Part shown: positions 20,001 to 34,232 of the stretch, one piece after another
Numbering within the stretch: position 1 is the first letter of the stretch
How the letters are laid out: each line of letters begins with the position of its first letter
Source: Paenibacillus sp. YN15
GTDB lineage: Bacteria; Bacillota; Bacilli; Paenibacillales; NBRC-103111
Assembly (NCBI RefSeq): GCF_003285005.1
Contig: NZ_QMFA01000001.1
Location: 124,001 to 188,000, forward strand
Length of the DNA: 64,000 nt
Reading direction: 5' to 3'
The notes under the pieces: generated by a model
What the model was told of the DNA's origin: nothing
What the model saw: the letters and a program-made list of their open reading frames with translations, nothing else
Databases searched by the model: none
Made by a program: the position numbers and the translations under genes

Positions 20001-23000
20001 GAGACGGTGACGACACAGATGGGCCATTGGGCCAATATGAACTTCGTCAATTTCGAGGGGCCGGAGCTCTATTATCATAATGGCCGGTACTATATGCTGT
20101 ATGTGGGAAATCAGATGTTCCCGGAAACAGGCCTTTATGAAACAGGGGTGGCGCAAGCCGACAGCTACGACGAAATAACCAACGATTCCAAATATCCGGG
20201 CAAGCTGCTGGCCCGCAATATCGAGGAGTTAATTCTGAAATACCGCGTGATTCTGCCGACGGCGGAGCATGGAAGCCAGCCGTATCAATACACCTTCAAA
20301 ACGCCTGCGGAGGGCTGGAATACCGTCGGTTCTTCCGTTTACGGCTGGGTGTCCGGGGAAGGCGGCTTTGGTTGGCCGGAAGAGAATCGGGCGAAAATTC
20401 CAAGCATCTATAATGATGGGAAAAAGGCGGCGTCCGAAATTTGGGCCAATCCCAACGGTCCTGCCACGATGTGGGCAAAACGTTCCTTTGAGCTTGACAC
20501 TGTGCCGGATACCACGGTTCTGCGCTACCGCTTGCAGGGCTACGGGAAGCTGTATGTGAACGGCAAGGAGCTTTTCACATTAAGCGGTCAGCAGCGGGCC
20601 TATAAGATGGTGGAGGTTCCCGCCGGGCTGCTGCAAACCGGGGAGAATGTGATCTCCGTGGAGATCAGCACCAACGGTCCTGCATTGAGCTTTTACCATC
20701 TGGATTTCGGTCTGTACGATACCAACGGTCATCCGGTGGAATCCGACATTGTCGGGCCGTCCCAGCCGAATGTCATTAAAGGGCCCAACGGGTTCGAGAC
20801 CTGGATCACCTATAAGGCCTTCTGGAACTCCAACGAAGGGCAAGGGAAGGACCGCGTCTATTTCTGGGATCAGGAGATGGTTGCCGATGGTCCCACCTCC
20901 TTCGATTCCGAGGGTCTCCACCCGGATGTATGGACGCCGACCTTCCAAGACCGGTTCGATTCGGAAGCCAGCTTGCAGCATTATGATGTTCCTGAGTCTG
21001 GTGTATCTATCGATGGCGGGGCGTTGTACATGAATGCGCCCAGTGATTTGAAACGAATGCTGCTGAAGGAATATGCTGCGGAAAACTTCTTTATGGAAAC
21101 CAATCTCCGGTTCGATGGCAACGGCAACGGATTCGGAGCTGAGGGGCAGGCAGGTATTGTCGTATGGTATCAAGACGAGGACAACTATGTGAATTTGTTA
21201 ATCGACCGCGATGACCGGCAGCTTGTTATCCACTCCCGCATCAACGGTGTTTCGGAAAATTCGGCAGCGGATTTGCCGTCCACGTTTGCGTTCCTGCATG
21301 ATGATCCCCGCGCTGCAGACTTCGGGGAGCAATATCACACGCTCCAGGTATACAAGAACGGGTCCAAGTTATTTGCGGAGCTGGATCATTACACCCTTAA
21401 CGATGACAGACCGGTATTCGAGCATGAGGCGATGGCGGCTCCGGGGCAAATTGGCCTGATCAGCAACAAGGCTAGTGTTCGGATGGATAACGTAACCGTA
21501 ACCACCGGCTGGAGCGAATATGGCACGTACATCAACGGTTGGAATGATGCATGGCAGGTATCCGAGAAAGGCTTGCAATCCCCTTCTGACGGAGAGGCGC
21601 TTACAGTCAAGGGCGACCGGATGCTCGAGCATGAATTTTCAGTGAATGTCAATACGGGAGCCTTGCCGGAAGCGGGTAAAGCGGGTGTTATTCTCGAATA
21701 CATCGACGAACAGAACTACGTGACAGCGGGAACGAATTACGCCACCAACGAATTTGAGCTGCGCAAGGTTGTGGATGGCCGTGAGGAGATTATGGCTGTT
21801 GCTCCCACGGCGAGAGATACCATCTACGGGCACAGCAACTACGATGCGGACGGACAGCGCGAGTATGTATACGATCTGCGGGGAGAAGCGGAGGTTTCGT
21901 CGGCCAAGATCTTATGGTTTAACGGCCCGTTCCAATATGTAAACAAGTTTTTTGAGCTCCCGCAATCGGACTCGGCAGATTTCCGGTTCGACAGCTGGAC
22001 GGACGGCTGGAAAGCAGTACCGTTCACGTATCAGGACAAGGGCAAAGGCGATTACCATATCGCCGAATTTGCGAATCCTGTCAAGACCGGTCAGTTGCGG
22101 CTGAGTGTTCCTTCGGAATCCAATCGTCCCTTCACCTTTGTGCTTCGGGAAGAGATCAGTGCGCAAAACTTCTACAAGATTGTCCGGTCGAAGGGCAAAA
22201 TCTATGTATGGGTAAACAACGAGCTGCTCTTTGACGCAGAGGACCCTTTTGAGAACAGACCCGCTCAGGTCGGTCTTTATACAGACGGAATCCAAGCGAC
22301 TTACAACGCGTTTACCGGCTTCGATGTTTCGGGACGGCTCTCCGCCAACGACAGCGGTGATTCCCTGGCCATTCAAGCAGAGGTGTCCGGTGAAGCCGGG
22401 AGCAACGGCTGGCATGTTTCGGATGTGCTTGTTACGTTGCGTCCTGAAGGCGAAGGCTTGGACCAAGTCCAGATGTTCTACAGCCTGGATGCGGGAGATA
22501 CGTGGCATGAATACAGCAGCCCGGTTGCGGTTTCCGCTGAGGGACGCAGCACCATCTCGTATTACGCCGCCGATGGGACCGGGAATACAACGCCGACCGG
22601 CTCTTTGACTATCAGCATCGACAAGACTGCGCCGGTTATCACGTTGAACGGATTGTCCAGCATGACTGTGCCGCTGGGCGGAACCTACAGCGAGCCAGGC
22701 GCAACGGCAGCCGATAATATCGGTCCTGTAGGCGAGATTACGGTTGCGGGCGACGTCTACACCAACAGGGCCGGCACTTATATGCTGCGCTACAATGTAA
22801 TTGATCAAGCGGGTAACGCTGCTGCCGAAGTGGTGCGCAAGGTGACGGTCCAGGAGGATTCGTCCGGAACCGGGGAGTCTGAGGAGCCAGTCTCCGAAGG
22901 CACGGCAACGGAGGGAACTTCTGGCGCCGGGCCGGCATCCGGGAGTAAAGAATATGAAGCGGATGTGAGCCCGGAAGAAAGCAAGCGGCTGGAGCTGGAG

Positions 23001-23912
23001 GGGGGAGTGACGATCCAGATTCCTGCAGGAGCTGTGTTGGCAAAAGGATCGATTCGGATTGCATTGGTCGAACCGGATCAGGCTTTCGCGGACAGCAATC
23101 TTCAAGCAGTCAGCCGGATTTTTGAACTGACCAGTACCGCGGGTCATCGGTTTGCAAAGCCACTGGTGCTTTCATTCGTCTACGATGCCAAGCAGCTGAA
23201 GCCCGGGAGTCAACCGGCTGTGTACTATTACCACGAAAGCACAAAGCGCTGGATATTCATCGGCGGAACTGTCCATGCGGATGGAACAATCCGCGTGGAA
23301 GTGGATCACTTCACGAAATTCGCTGTCTTCGCCTATGAACCGGCAGCCATGACGGATATGGCCCATCATTGGGCGGCCTCCTACATTCGCCGCCTGGCGG
23401 GGATGAAGGTTGCAGCCGGTTATCCGGACGGAAGCTTCCGGCCGGATGAAACCGTATCGAGGTCGGAATTTGCGAAGATGCTGGTGTCGGCTTTGGGGCT
23501 TGAAGCAGCTTCCCGCAGCACGGGCTTCTCGGATGACGGGGATATCCCGTCTTGGGCGAAGCCGTACGTTGTGGCTGCTGTTGAAGCGGGCCTCGTTCTC
23601 GGTTATGAGGAAGCCGGCGCAACAAGCTTCAGGGGTGAGCTCACGGTAACGCGGGCGGAGGTGGCTGTTATGACAGCAAGAGCCTTGCAGCTCTACGGAA
23701 CCGGGACCGGCTCCATCGGCTTGATGGGGCAAGCAGCGGGCTGGAAGGATGCTTCGGACATTCCGTCTTGGGCGGAGCCGTCTATCGATAAGGCCATGAG
23801 CGCTGGCATCCTGAACGGTTACGAGGATGGCACTTTCCGGGCGGGCCAAGCAATGACAAGGGCCGAAGCGGCAGCTATTATTTTTAAAATGTTAGACGTA
23901 TTGGGGATATAA
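17004..23912 (+). CDS. Giant SLH-anchored multidomain surface protein with GH43-like core
   Basis: A protein of about 2302 residues. I chose the TTG at 17004, which has GGGAGAGG at good spacing and directly opens a signal peptide ending KAHA; an ATG at 16962 overlaps the previous gene. Order of domains by base position: LamG (17110-17750), Big_2 (17755-18020), LamG (18045-18665), three Big_2 repeats (18690-19440), a GH43-like propeller (19450-20260) with an inserted beta sandwich (20270-20720) and the end of the propeller (to 20920), two DUF1080/CBM66-like sandwiches (20930-22330), an Ig-like and a DUF5011-like domain (22400-22850), a ZU5-like segment (22960-23330) and three SLH motifs (23340-23905). 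SLH motifs bind pyruvylated cell-wall polymer, so it is displayed on the surface and probably binds and trims the polymer for the operon. Confidence 0.88.
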   Translation: MSRDFRRFFAFILIMALISGSFPGGKAHALEISGEQDLMAWYKLDAPLELDGVNAAEDSSGNGYHSVSAIGAWVPDGGVYGGAMSFNGVTDLIQLNLGTSPTGSFLKDAFSEHSVSLWFKANDTQTKQVLFERGGNAAGLAIQLNANKLEAAVASASLREIVSVDFTDTGSWHHVMATFDKGKFTLYLDGKSVASATAVFKTVNAALNEAAIGAKYAVYAFGGDDKTGAWFNGMIDNVRLYSKAVAPSIEVTGINLEQARMTMPVGEAVYLAASLQPSIATNRNVTWTSSDESVVTVSVYGGAQEAQAVIEAKKAGSATITAITEDGNYTAASVVTVLPALVSMPQEGLEAWYRLDGAYNHNGKKVAEDSSGKGHHSISAIGSWLPDGGVDGGAFFFNGSTDILQLNTTNVTFLRDEFSEFTAAMWFKPEDVNTRQVLFERGGNAAGLAIQLNEGRVEAAVVSAGNRFILSKELADTGTWHHISTSFGNGAFKLFLDGQLAGETTTPYNKVAAAANEGAIGARFSVDAFGGTETGAYFRGVIDDVRLYNATVEPIVGAVHAESVILDLSAVKLGKGLSQELVATVLPRHALNQKVVWTSSDESVVKVASSGGLKATIQGISVGTATITVTTVDGGHMATCHVTIEQVPVEGVSLMPASLEMLTGATQVLKPAITPANASNRNVSWSSDNPSVASVNEAGVVTALQPGTTTITATTEDGGYTASVVVTVKGIPVEAISLNHSKFMLAVKETHLLSATILPKNASNQNIIWSSSDSSVATVDAGGRVTAVGPGAAVITAKTEDGGFAASSEVTVNPFALKIIDNLIRVDSGKDLGKKATLYDGTIEKYNGYYYAMGTGTNGNLYRSKDMIHWESPYQMIWSPDSTTPVDPNYFEYGASDLLYHNGVMFYVFNGTSLIHGDPATMNTVPDFRHPYWSKRYDLGIDPQLFVAHNGDLVFLRKVNPDETDPNTGAAKPGRAGAWLWNVESFFNEMGNPARGKATETVTTQMGHWANMNFVNFEGPELYYHNGRYYMLYVGNQMFPETGLYETGVAQADSYDEITNDSKYPGKLLARNIEELILKYRVILPTAEHGSQPYQYTFKTPAEGWNTVGSSVYGWVSGEGGFGWPEENRAKIPSIYNDGKKAASEIWANPNGPATMWAKRSFELDTVPDTTVLRYRLQGYGKLYVNGKELFTLSGQQRAYKMVEVPAGLLQTGENVISVEISTNGPALSFYHLDFGLYDTNGHPVESDIVGPSQPNVIKGPNGFETWITYKAFWNSNEGQGKDRVYFWDQEMVADGPTSFDSEGLHPDVWTPTFQDRFDSEASLQHYDVPESGVSIDGGALYMNAPSDLKRMLLKEYAAENFFMETNLRFDGNGNGFGAEGQAGIVVWYQDEDNYVNLLIDRDDRQLVIHSRINGVSENSAADLPSTFAFLHDDPRAADFGEQYHTLQVYKNGSKLFAELDHYTLNDDRPVFEHEAMAAPGQIGLISNKASVRMDNVTVTTGWSEYGTYINGWNDAWQVSEKGLQSPSDGEALTVKGDRMLEHEFSVNVNTGALPEAGKAGVILEYIDEQNYVTAGTNYATNEFELRKVVDGREEIMAVAPTARDTIYGHSNYDADGQREYVYDLRGEAEVSSAKILWFNGPFQYVNKFFELPQSDSADFRFDSWTDGWKAVPFTYQDKGKGDYHIAEFANPVKTGQLRLSVPSESNRPFTFVLREEISAQNFYKIVRSKGKIYVWVNNELLFDAEDPFENRPAQVGLYTDGIQATYNAFTGFDVSGRLSANDSGDSLAIQAEVSGEAGSNGWHVSDVLVTLRPEGEGLDQVQMFYSLDAGDTWHEYSSPVAVSAEGRSTISYYAADGTGNTTPTGSLTISIDKTAPVITLNGLSSMTVPLGGTYSEPGATAADNIGPVGEITVAGDVYTNRAGTYMLRYNVIDQAGNAAAEVVRKVTVQEDSSGTGESEEPVSEGTATEGTSGAGPASGSKEYEADVSPEESKRLELEGGVTIQIPAGAVLAKGSIRIALVEPDQAFADSNLQAVSRIFELTSTAGHRFAKPLVLSFVYDAKQLKPGSQPAVYYYHESTKRWIFIGGTVHADGTIRVEVDHFTKFAVFAYEPAAMTDMAHHWAASYIRRLAGMKVAAGYPDGSFRPDETVSRSEFAKMLVSALGLEAASRSTGFSDDGDIPSWAKPYVVAAVEAGLVLGYEEAGATSFRGELTVTRAEVAVMTARALQLYGTGTGSIGLMGQAAGWKDASDIPSWAEPSIDKAMSAGILNGYEDGTFRAGQAMTRAEAAAIIFKMLDVLGI

Positions 23913-23952
23913 GGTTTAGAAACTTGTAATCGGAAAAAGGTTTATAGGAATA

Positions 23953-23999
23953 AGCAAAAGAAGACATGAATCCCGGTTGGGAAGATGTCTTCTTTTGCT
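23953..23999. terminator. Strong hairpin terminator between convergent genes
   Basis: A perfect 15-bp stem (23953-23967 with 23985-23999), extended inside the loop by TCCC/GGGA, lies between the giant SLH gene and the collagen-like gene on the other strand. The arms are A/T-rich enough to work in both directions, although no long T run follows on either side. Confidence 0.75.
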
Positions 24000-24047
24000 G
24001 TACAGGATGTGAATCATAGCTCTAAATCTTAGCCACGGGCTTTGGAA

Positions 24048-29142
<5,095 letters not shown>

Positions 29143-29207
29143 ATAAAGGGATCAGCCCTTCCCAGGGAAGTACCCCTATATCCAAAGTTGCTCTAGGCAT
29201 GAAACAC

Positions 29208-29233
29208 TACTGTATGTCGCCTGGTATGTAGGT
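29208..29233 (-). promoter_or_regulatory. Sigma-E/sigma-K-like promoter of the collagen-like gene
   Basis: On the minus strand the sequence CATACAGTA (29216 down to 29208) matches the mother-cell -10 consensus (CATAnnnTA for sigma-K, CATACANT for sigma-E). An AC pair lies 15 bases upstream, as in the short sigma-K -35 element. The expected transcript start near 29200 leaves a leader of about 155 bases before the ATG. Confidence 0.5.
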
Positions 29234-29472
29234 ACTTCTGTTGGAAGTTATTACAATCTATGCATGAAAAAAGGGGGCTACAACCTCGCTCCGTTGGAAT
29301 GCTGGAAAGTCTGGCCGAGAACCGAAGTGCTAAAGGAATAGCTGAGGGATGAGAAAAACTCCTGTCGGATTATTTCGAGGATAAGCGACCGCGTTTAGCG
29401 CTATAAAGAACTTAAGCATTCTGATGTGTTAAAATATACCGGCTCGGCTATACTAAATCCTAAGTCCCGCTG

Positions 29473-29501
29473 TTGACTCACATGCGGCAGTCGTATATCA
29501 T
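29473..29501 (+). promoter_or_regulatory. Promoter of the valS T-box leader
   Basis: TTGACT at 29473-29478 and TATCAT at 29496-29501 are separated by 17 bp, a good vegetative promoter just before the T-box leader. Transcription should begin near 29508. Confidence 0.65.
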
Positions 29502-29507
29502 AGAATA

Positions 29508-29806
29508 TATAAATTTTTCCCGATACAAGCTTGGATGGGGAGTAGTAGACGGATTTTCCTTCACAGAGAGCGGAGCCGGTACCGGCTGCAAGGTTCCGCG
29601 GAGGATCAGGTGTCCGGCGAAGTCGCCCCGGAGCTGCAGATTGGAGGGGACCCGAGAGGGTGCCGCGTACAATCCGCCGGCAGACGGCCGTTATCCGTTT
29701 TTGAGTGCCGCAGGCAGCTTCTCCCAAGGGAGGCCCGCCGCGGAATGAAGGTGGTACCACGGAAGCGTTAGCCTTTCGTCCTTTATGAGGACGGAGGGCT
29801 TTTTTT
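29508..29806 (+). ncRNA. T-box riboswitch controlling valS
   Basis: This leader senses uncharged tRNA and controls transcription of the synthetase gene. The conserved T-box sequence AAGGTGGTACCACGG lies at 29748-29762, followed by a 13-bp terminator stem (29770-29782 with 29788-29800, three wobble pairs) and a T run to 29806. The AGTA bulge (29541-29544) and AGAGAG element of stem I (29565-29570) are present. The base of stem I pairs CGGATT (29550-29555) with AATCCG (29671-29676), and a valine codon GTA at 29667-29669 sits beside it as candidate specifier. The exact specifier register is uncertain because TAC is also readable there; the valS gene downstream supports valine. Confidence 0.9.
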
Positions 29807-29886
29807 GTTGGAATGGGCTTGAATCTGGCTATGGGATTGGCTTGGATTTGACTCAATTTGAACCAAATGACGGAGGGGTATTGAAC

Positions 29887-32586
29887 ATGGCAGAATTGCA
29901 TGAAGAAGAGCTGGAGACAGCCGCAACCGACAACACCAAGCCGGCGGGCGGCATGCCTACCACGTATGATCCGAAGGAAGCGGAAACCAAGTGGTATGAA
30001 TATTGGAAGCAAAACGGGTATTTCCAAGCCGGCAAACGCCCCGACAAGGAAACCTTCACCATTGTGATCCCGCCCCCAAATGTAACGGGAATGCTGCATA
30101 TCGGCCATGCGCTGGATTTTACCCTGCAGGACATTCTCACCCGGATGAAGCGGATGCAGGGCTTCGACACCCTGTGGCTGCCGGGTTCCGACCATGCGGG
30201 CATTGCCACCCAAACCAAGGTGGAGCAGAAGCTGCGGGAGGAGGGCATCACCCGCTATGACCTGGGCCGCGAGAAGTTCCTGGAGAAGGTATGGGAATGG
30301 AAGGGCCATTACAATGGCATTATCCGCGACCAGTGGGCCAAAATAGGCCTGGCGCTGGACTATTCCCGGGAACGGTTTACCCTGGACGAAGGTCTCAACA
30401 AGGCAGTCCGCCAGGTGTTCGTCAAGCTGTACGAAAAAGGCCTGATTTACCGCGGCAAATATATTATCAACTGGGACCCGGCTGCCCGTACCGCCCTGTC
30501 CGACATCGAAGTGGAATACAAAGAGGTGCAGGGGCATCTGTATCACCTGCGTTATCCGTTGAAGGACGGCAGCGGCAGCATCATTGTGGCCACCACCCGT
30601 CCGGAGACCATGCTGGGGGATACGGCGGTTGCGGTAAATCCCAAGGATGAGCGCTACACCCATCTGATCGGGAAAACGCTGGTGCTCCCTGTTGTAGGCC
30701 GGGAAATCCCCGTTATTGCCGACGACTATGTGGAAAGGGAGTTCGGCAGCGGCGCCGTTAAGATTACCCCTGCCCACGACCCCAATGACTTCGAGGTAGG
30801 CAGACGCCATAATCTGCCCCAGGTCCTGGTTATGGACGAAACCGGCACCATGAATGAAAATGCCGGCAAGTACAACGGGCTGGACCGCTTCGATTGCCGC
30901 AAGCAGCTGGTTGCCGATCTGCAGGAGCAGGGTGTACTGGTGAAAATTGAGGACCATCTCCATCAGGTAGGCCATAGCGAGCGCAGCGGCGCCGTTATTG
31001 AGCCGTACCTGTCCACCCAATGGTTCGTGTCCATGAAGCCGTTGGCGGAGCGGGCCATTGCCGCCCAGAAGAGCGGCCAGGGCACCCGGTTTGTGCCGGA
31101 CCGGTTTGAACGGACCTATCTGCAATGGATCGAAAATGTCCGCGACTGGTGCATTTCCCGGCAGCTGTGGTGGGGCCACCGGATTCCGGCTTATTACTGT
31201 GAGGATTGCGGCGAGCTTCATGTTTCCTTAGATGAAGTAACGGCTTGCGCCAAGTGCGGCAGCGGCAATATCCGCCAGGACGAGGATGTGCTGGATACCT
31301 GGTTCAGCTCCGGCTTGTGGCCGTTCTCCACATTGGGCTGGCCGGAGGCGACAGACGATCTGAAGCGGTACTATCCCACCAGCGTGCTTGTTACCGGCTA
31401 TGACATCATTCCGTTCTGGGTGTCCCGGATGATTTTTACCGCGCTGGAATTCACCGATGAAATTCCCTTTAAGGATGTGCTGATCCACGGCCTGGTGCGG
31501 GATTCGGAAGGCCGCAAAATGTCCAAGTCCTTGGGCAACGGGGTGGACCCGCTGGAGGTTATCGAGAAGTACGGCGCAGACGCCATGCGCTTTATGATCT
31601 CCACCAGCAGCACCCAGGGCCAGGATCTGCGCTTCCGCTGGGAGCGGGTAGAGCAGGCCCGGAATTTTGCCAACAAGATCTGGAACGCCTCCCGCTTTGC
31701 CCTGATGAACCTGGAGGGGGTGCAGCTTGAGGATGTCCATCTGAACCGCAAGCTCTCCGCTTCCGACCGCTGGATTCTCCACCGACTGAACGAGACGGTG
31801 CGGGATGTTACCCGGCTGATGGATCAATACGAGTTCGGTGAAACCGGTCGTCTCCTGTACAACTTTATTTGGGATGATCTGTGCGACTGGTACATCGAGT
31901 TTGCCAAGCTCTCTCTGTACAGCGACCACACGGAGGCCAAGGCAAGCACCCAGGCGGTGCTGGCGTATGTGCTGGACCGGACGCTGCGCCTGATCCACCC
32001 GTTTATGCCGTTTATCAGCGAGGAGATTTGGCAGCATCTGCCTCACGAAGGCGAGACCATCATGCTCTCCGAATGGCCGCAATATGACCCGGCTCTTGAA
32101 GCGCCGGAGGCCGTTGGCGAAATGGCTTTCCTGATGGACATTATCCGTTCGGTGCGGAATATCCGGGCGGAAGTAAATGTGCCCATGAGCAAAAAAATCG
32201 AGCTGCTGCTGAAGCCCGCGGACAGCCAGGCCCAAGCGGCTTTGGAGCGGAACACGGAATATCTGAAGCGGTTCTGCGGCACCTCGCTGCTGGAGGTTAA
32301 CGCCAGTCTGGAAGCTCCCGCCAAGGCGATGACGGGTGTCGTGACAGGAGCGGAGCTGTATCTGCCCCTGGCCGGACTGATTGATATTGCCCAGGAAATT
32401 GCCCGTCTGGAGAAGGAAATCCAGTCTCTCAACAGCGAAGTGGAGCGGGTGGAGAAAAAGCTTGCCAACCAAGGCTTTGTCGCCAAGGCTCCGGCCAAGG
32501 TAATTGAGGAAGAGAAGGCCAAGATGGCCGATTATTCCGCCAAGCGGGAGATTGTGGCCGCCCGTCTTGCGGAGCTGAAGGGTTAA
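29887..32586 (+). CDS. valS: Valyl-tRNA synthetase
   Basis: An 899-residue class I synthetase that charges tRNA-Val. The HIGH motif is at residues 71-74 ([14 protein letters not shown]) and KMSKS at 544-548. Between them lie the CP1 editing domain ([15 protein letters not shown]) and a Cys-rich zinc-ribbon-like segment (CEDCGEL and CAKCG). The anticodon-binding domain and the C-terminal coiled-coil arm ([21 protein letters not shown]) complete a normal full-length enzyme. The ATG at 29887 follows GGAGGGG; the frame is open back to 29785, inside the T-box terminator, and that start is rejected. It is the first gene after the T-box and precedes folC as in Bacillus. Confidence 0.98.
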   Translation: MAELHEEELETAATDNTKPAGGMPTTYDPKEAETKWYEYWKQNGYFQAGKRPDKETFTIVIPPPNVTGMLHIGHALDFTLQDILTRMKRMQGFDTLWLPGSDHAGIATQTKVEQKLREEGITRYDLGREKFLEKVWEWKGHYNGIIRDQWAKIGLALDYSRERFTLDEGLNKAVRQVFVKLYEKGLIYRGKYIINWDPAARTALSDIEVEYKEVQGHLYHLRYPLKDGSGSIIVATTRPETMLGDTAVAVNPKDERYTHLIGKTLVLPVVGREIPVIADDYVEREFGSGAVKITPAHDPNDFEVGRRHNLPQVLVMDETGTMNENAGKYNGLDRFDCRKQLVADLQEQGVLVKIEDHLHQVGHSERSGAVIEPYLSTQWFVSMKPLAERAIAAQKSGQGTRFVPDRFERTYLQWIENVRDWCISRQLWWGHRIPAYYCEDCGELHVSLDEVTACAKCGSGNIRQDEDVLDTWFSSGLWPFSTLGWPEATDDLKRYYPTSVLVTGYDIIPFWVSRMIFTALEFTDEIPFKDVLIHGLVRDSEGRKMSKSLGNGVDPLEVIEKYGADAMRFMISTSSTQGQDLRFRWERVEQARNFANKIWNASRFALMNLEGVQLEDVHLNRKLSASDRWILHRLNETVRDVTRLMDQYEFGETGRLLYNFIWDDLCDWYIEFAKLSLYSDHTEAKASTQAVLAYVLDRTLRLIHPFMPFISEEIWQHLPHEGETIMLSEWPQYDPALEAPEAVGEMAFLMDIIRSVRNIRAEVNVPMSKKIELLLKPADSQAQAALERNTEYLKRFCGTSLLEVNASLEAPAKAMTGVVTGAELYLPLAGLIDIAQEIARLEKEIQSLNSEVERVEKKLANQGFVAKAPAKVIEEEKAKMADYSAKREIVAARLAELKG

Positions 32587-32594
32587 TTGAACCA

Positions 32595-32643
32595 TTGAAC
32601 AGGTAAGAGTCAGCGTCTAGCAGGCGCTGGCTCGCTTGTTCAA
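32595..32643 (+). terminator. Imperfect long hairpin between valS and folC
   Basis: A long imperfect inverted repeat starts with TTGAACA and ends with TGTTCAA, with inner pairing of CAGCG and CGCTG. No T run follows, so it may be a weak or factor-dependent terminator, or a processing site. The rest of the 190-base gap shows no gene. Confidence 0.4.
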
Positions 32644-32779
32644 ATAAGGCGTGTCATCCGCCTGACCGCGCCTAAGTGTGTGGAACTTTTTTCTAATTAT
32701 CGCCAAAAGTTGCAAACAAAAAGGACAGATGGCTGTACCCCTGAGGTCAGCTGATCATATAGTGATAAGGGATGAGCTC

Positions 32780-34225
32780 ATGATACATGAGAATCGGATC
32801 AACAACGGAGATGGCCAAAGCGGGGAATGCGGCGGCCACAATCGGGAAACCGCGGACGAGACAGCTTGCGCGGAAGCAGGGCTGGCGGATTACCGGGCAG
32901 CGGTAGAGTGGGTCACCGGCCTGGTATCCTTCGGGATCAAGCCCGGACTTAAGCGCATGGAGCGGCTGATGGACATGCTGGACCATCCGGAGCGCAGGCT
33001 GAAGTTTATTCACGTGGCCGGCACCAACGGCAAAGGCTCCACTTGCGCGTATTTGACCAAGGTCCTCTTGGCCAACGGGTATGATGTAGGCACCTTCACC
33101 TCCCCGTATATCGAGAAATATACCAACCGGATTCAATATAACGGGCTGGATATTCCCGAGGCGGAGCTTCTCGCGCTATGCCGCCGCCTGAAGCCCTTGG
33201 TGGAGGAAATTGCCGCTACGGAGCTGGAGTCTCCCACCATGTTTGAGGTATCCACGGCTCTTGCGCTCATGTATTACGGCACCGTCACCTACCCGGATTA
33301 TGTGGTTTGGGAAACGGGGCTGGGAGGCAGGCTGGATTCGACGAACATCGTCACTCCGGCGGTATGTGTCATCACCAATGTCGGGCATGACCACATGGAG
33401 GTTCTGGGCGATACCCTGCCCAAGGTGGCGGCGGAGAAGGCCGGCATTATCAAATCCGGCGTGCCGGTGGTAACAGCCTGCGAGCAGCTGGAGGTTCTGG
33501 AGGTGATCCGCGCCAAGGCGGCGGAGCTGCATGCGCCTTTATACGAGCTGGGCCGCCAGTTCTCTTATGAGGTGGAGTCGGTGGAACTAAACCGGCAGAC
33601 GATTCACTGGAATGGGCCTTTTTGCCCGTACCGCAACCTGGTTGTAGGGTTGAACGGTCCTCATCAGCTGAAAAACGCCTCGGTGGCGCTGATGGTTATT
33701 GAGGTGCTGCGGCAGTATCAAGCGCTGATGGTGGAAGAGGAGCCCTTGTATGCCGGCTTTGCGGAGGCCCGGTGGCCCGGACGGCTGGAACTGGTATCCG
33801 ACAGTCCGCGGGTGCTTTTGGACGGCGCCCATAATCCGGAGGGGGCGGAGAGCCTGGCCCGGGCATTGGAGGGACCGGCCTACACCCGGCGGAAGCTCCA
33901 TTTGATGATGGGCATGATTTCCACCAAGAATCATACAGGCTATCTGGAGCATATACTGCCTATAGCAGACACCGTGATCTTTACGGAACCGGATTTCCAC
34001 AAAAAGCTGGATGCCGTCAAGCTGGCGGAGCTTGCCATGCCTCTGGCCTCCCGCATCTCCCCGCAGCCTGACATATTGATAGAGCCCGACTGGAAAACAG
34101 CGCTGGAGCGGCTGATCGCTCTCACTTCGCCCGAGGATTTGGCGGTGGTGTCGGGCACGTTGTACTTAATATCCGACGTTCGGACCTGGATGCTGTATCA
34201 TACCGATTCTGAAAAGGGCTGGTGA
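32780..34225 (+). CDS. folC: Folylpolyglutamate synthase / dihydrofolate synthase
   Basis: A Mur-ligase-family enzyme that adds glutamate to folates (and may make dihydrofolate). It shows the P-loop HVAGTNGKGST, the ligase motif WETGLGGRLDSTN, GHDHMEVLGDTL with EKAGIIK, and the C-terminal glutamate-ligase motif LLDGAHNPEGA. I chose the ATG at 32780, with AAGGGA seven bases upstream, giving 481 residues; a GTG at 32678 or ATG at 32729 would add a non-conserved polar N-terminus, and even this start leaves about 40 extra residues before the conserved ADYRAAVEWV. It lies between valS and murC, and murC starts seven bases after its stop. Confidence 0.95.
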   Translation: MIHENRINNGDGQSGECGGHNRETADETACAEAGLADYRAAVEWVTGLVSFGIKPGLKRMERLMDMLDHPERRLKFIHVAGTNGKGSTCAYLTKVLLANGYDVGTFTSPYIEKYTNRIQYNGLDIPEAELLALCRRLKPLVEEIAATELESPTMFEVSTALALMYYGTVTYPDYVVWETGLGGRLDSTNIVTPAVCVITNVGHDHMEVLGDTLPKVAAEKAGIIKSGVPVVTACEQLEVLEVIRAKAAELHAPLYELGRQFSYEVESVELNRQTIHWNGPFCPYRNLVVGLNGPHQLKNASVALMVIEVLRQYQALMVEEEPLYAGFAEARWPGRLELVSDSPRVLLDGAHNPEGAESLARALEGPAYTRRKLHLMMGMISTKNHTGYLEHILPIADTVIFTEPDFHKKLDAVKLAELAMPLASRISPQPDILIEPDWKTALERLIALTSPEDLAVVSGTLYLISDVRTWMLYHTDSEKGW

Positions 34226-34232
34226 GACGCGC

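Noticed and set aside
29785-29886. Upstream in-frame ATG for valS
   Set aside because: It lies inside the T-box terminator stem, and the extra 34 residues are not synthetase-like. The ATG at 29887 has a good ribosome binding site.
32678-32779. GTG start extending FolC by 34 residues
   Set aside because: No ribosome binding site and a non-conserved sequence; the ATG at 32780 has AAGGGA at proper spacing.
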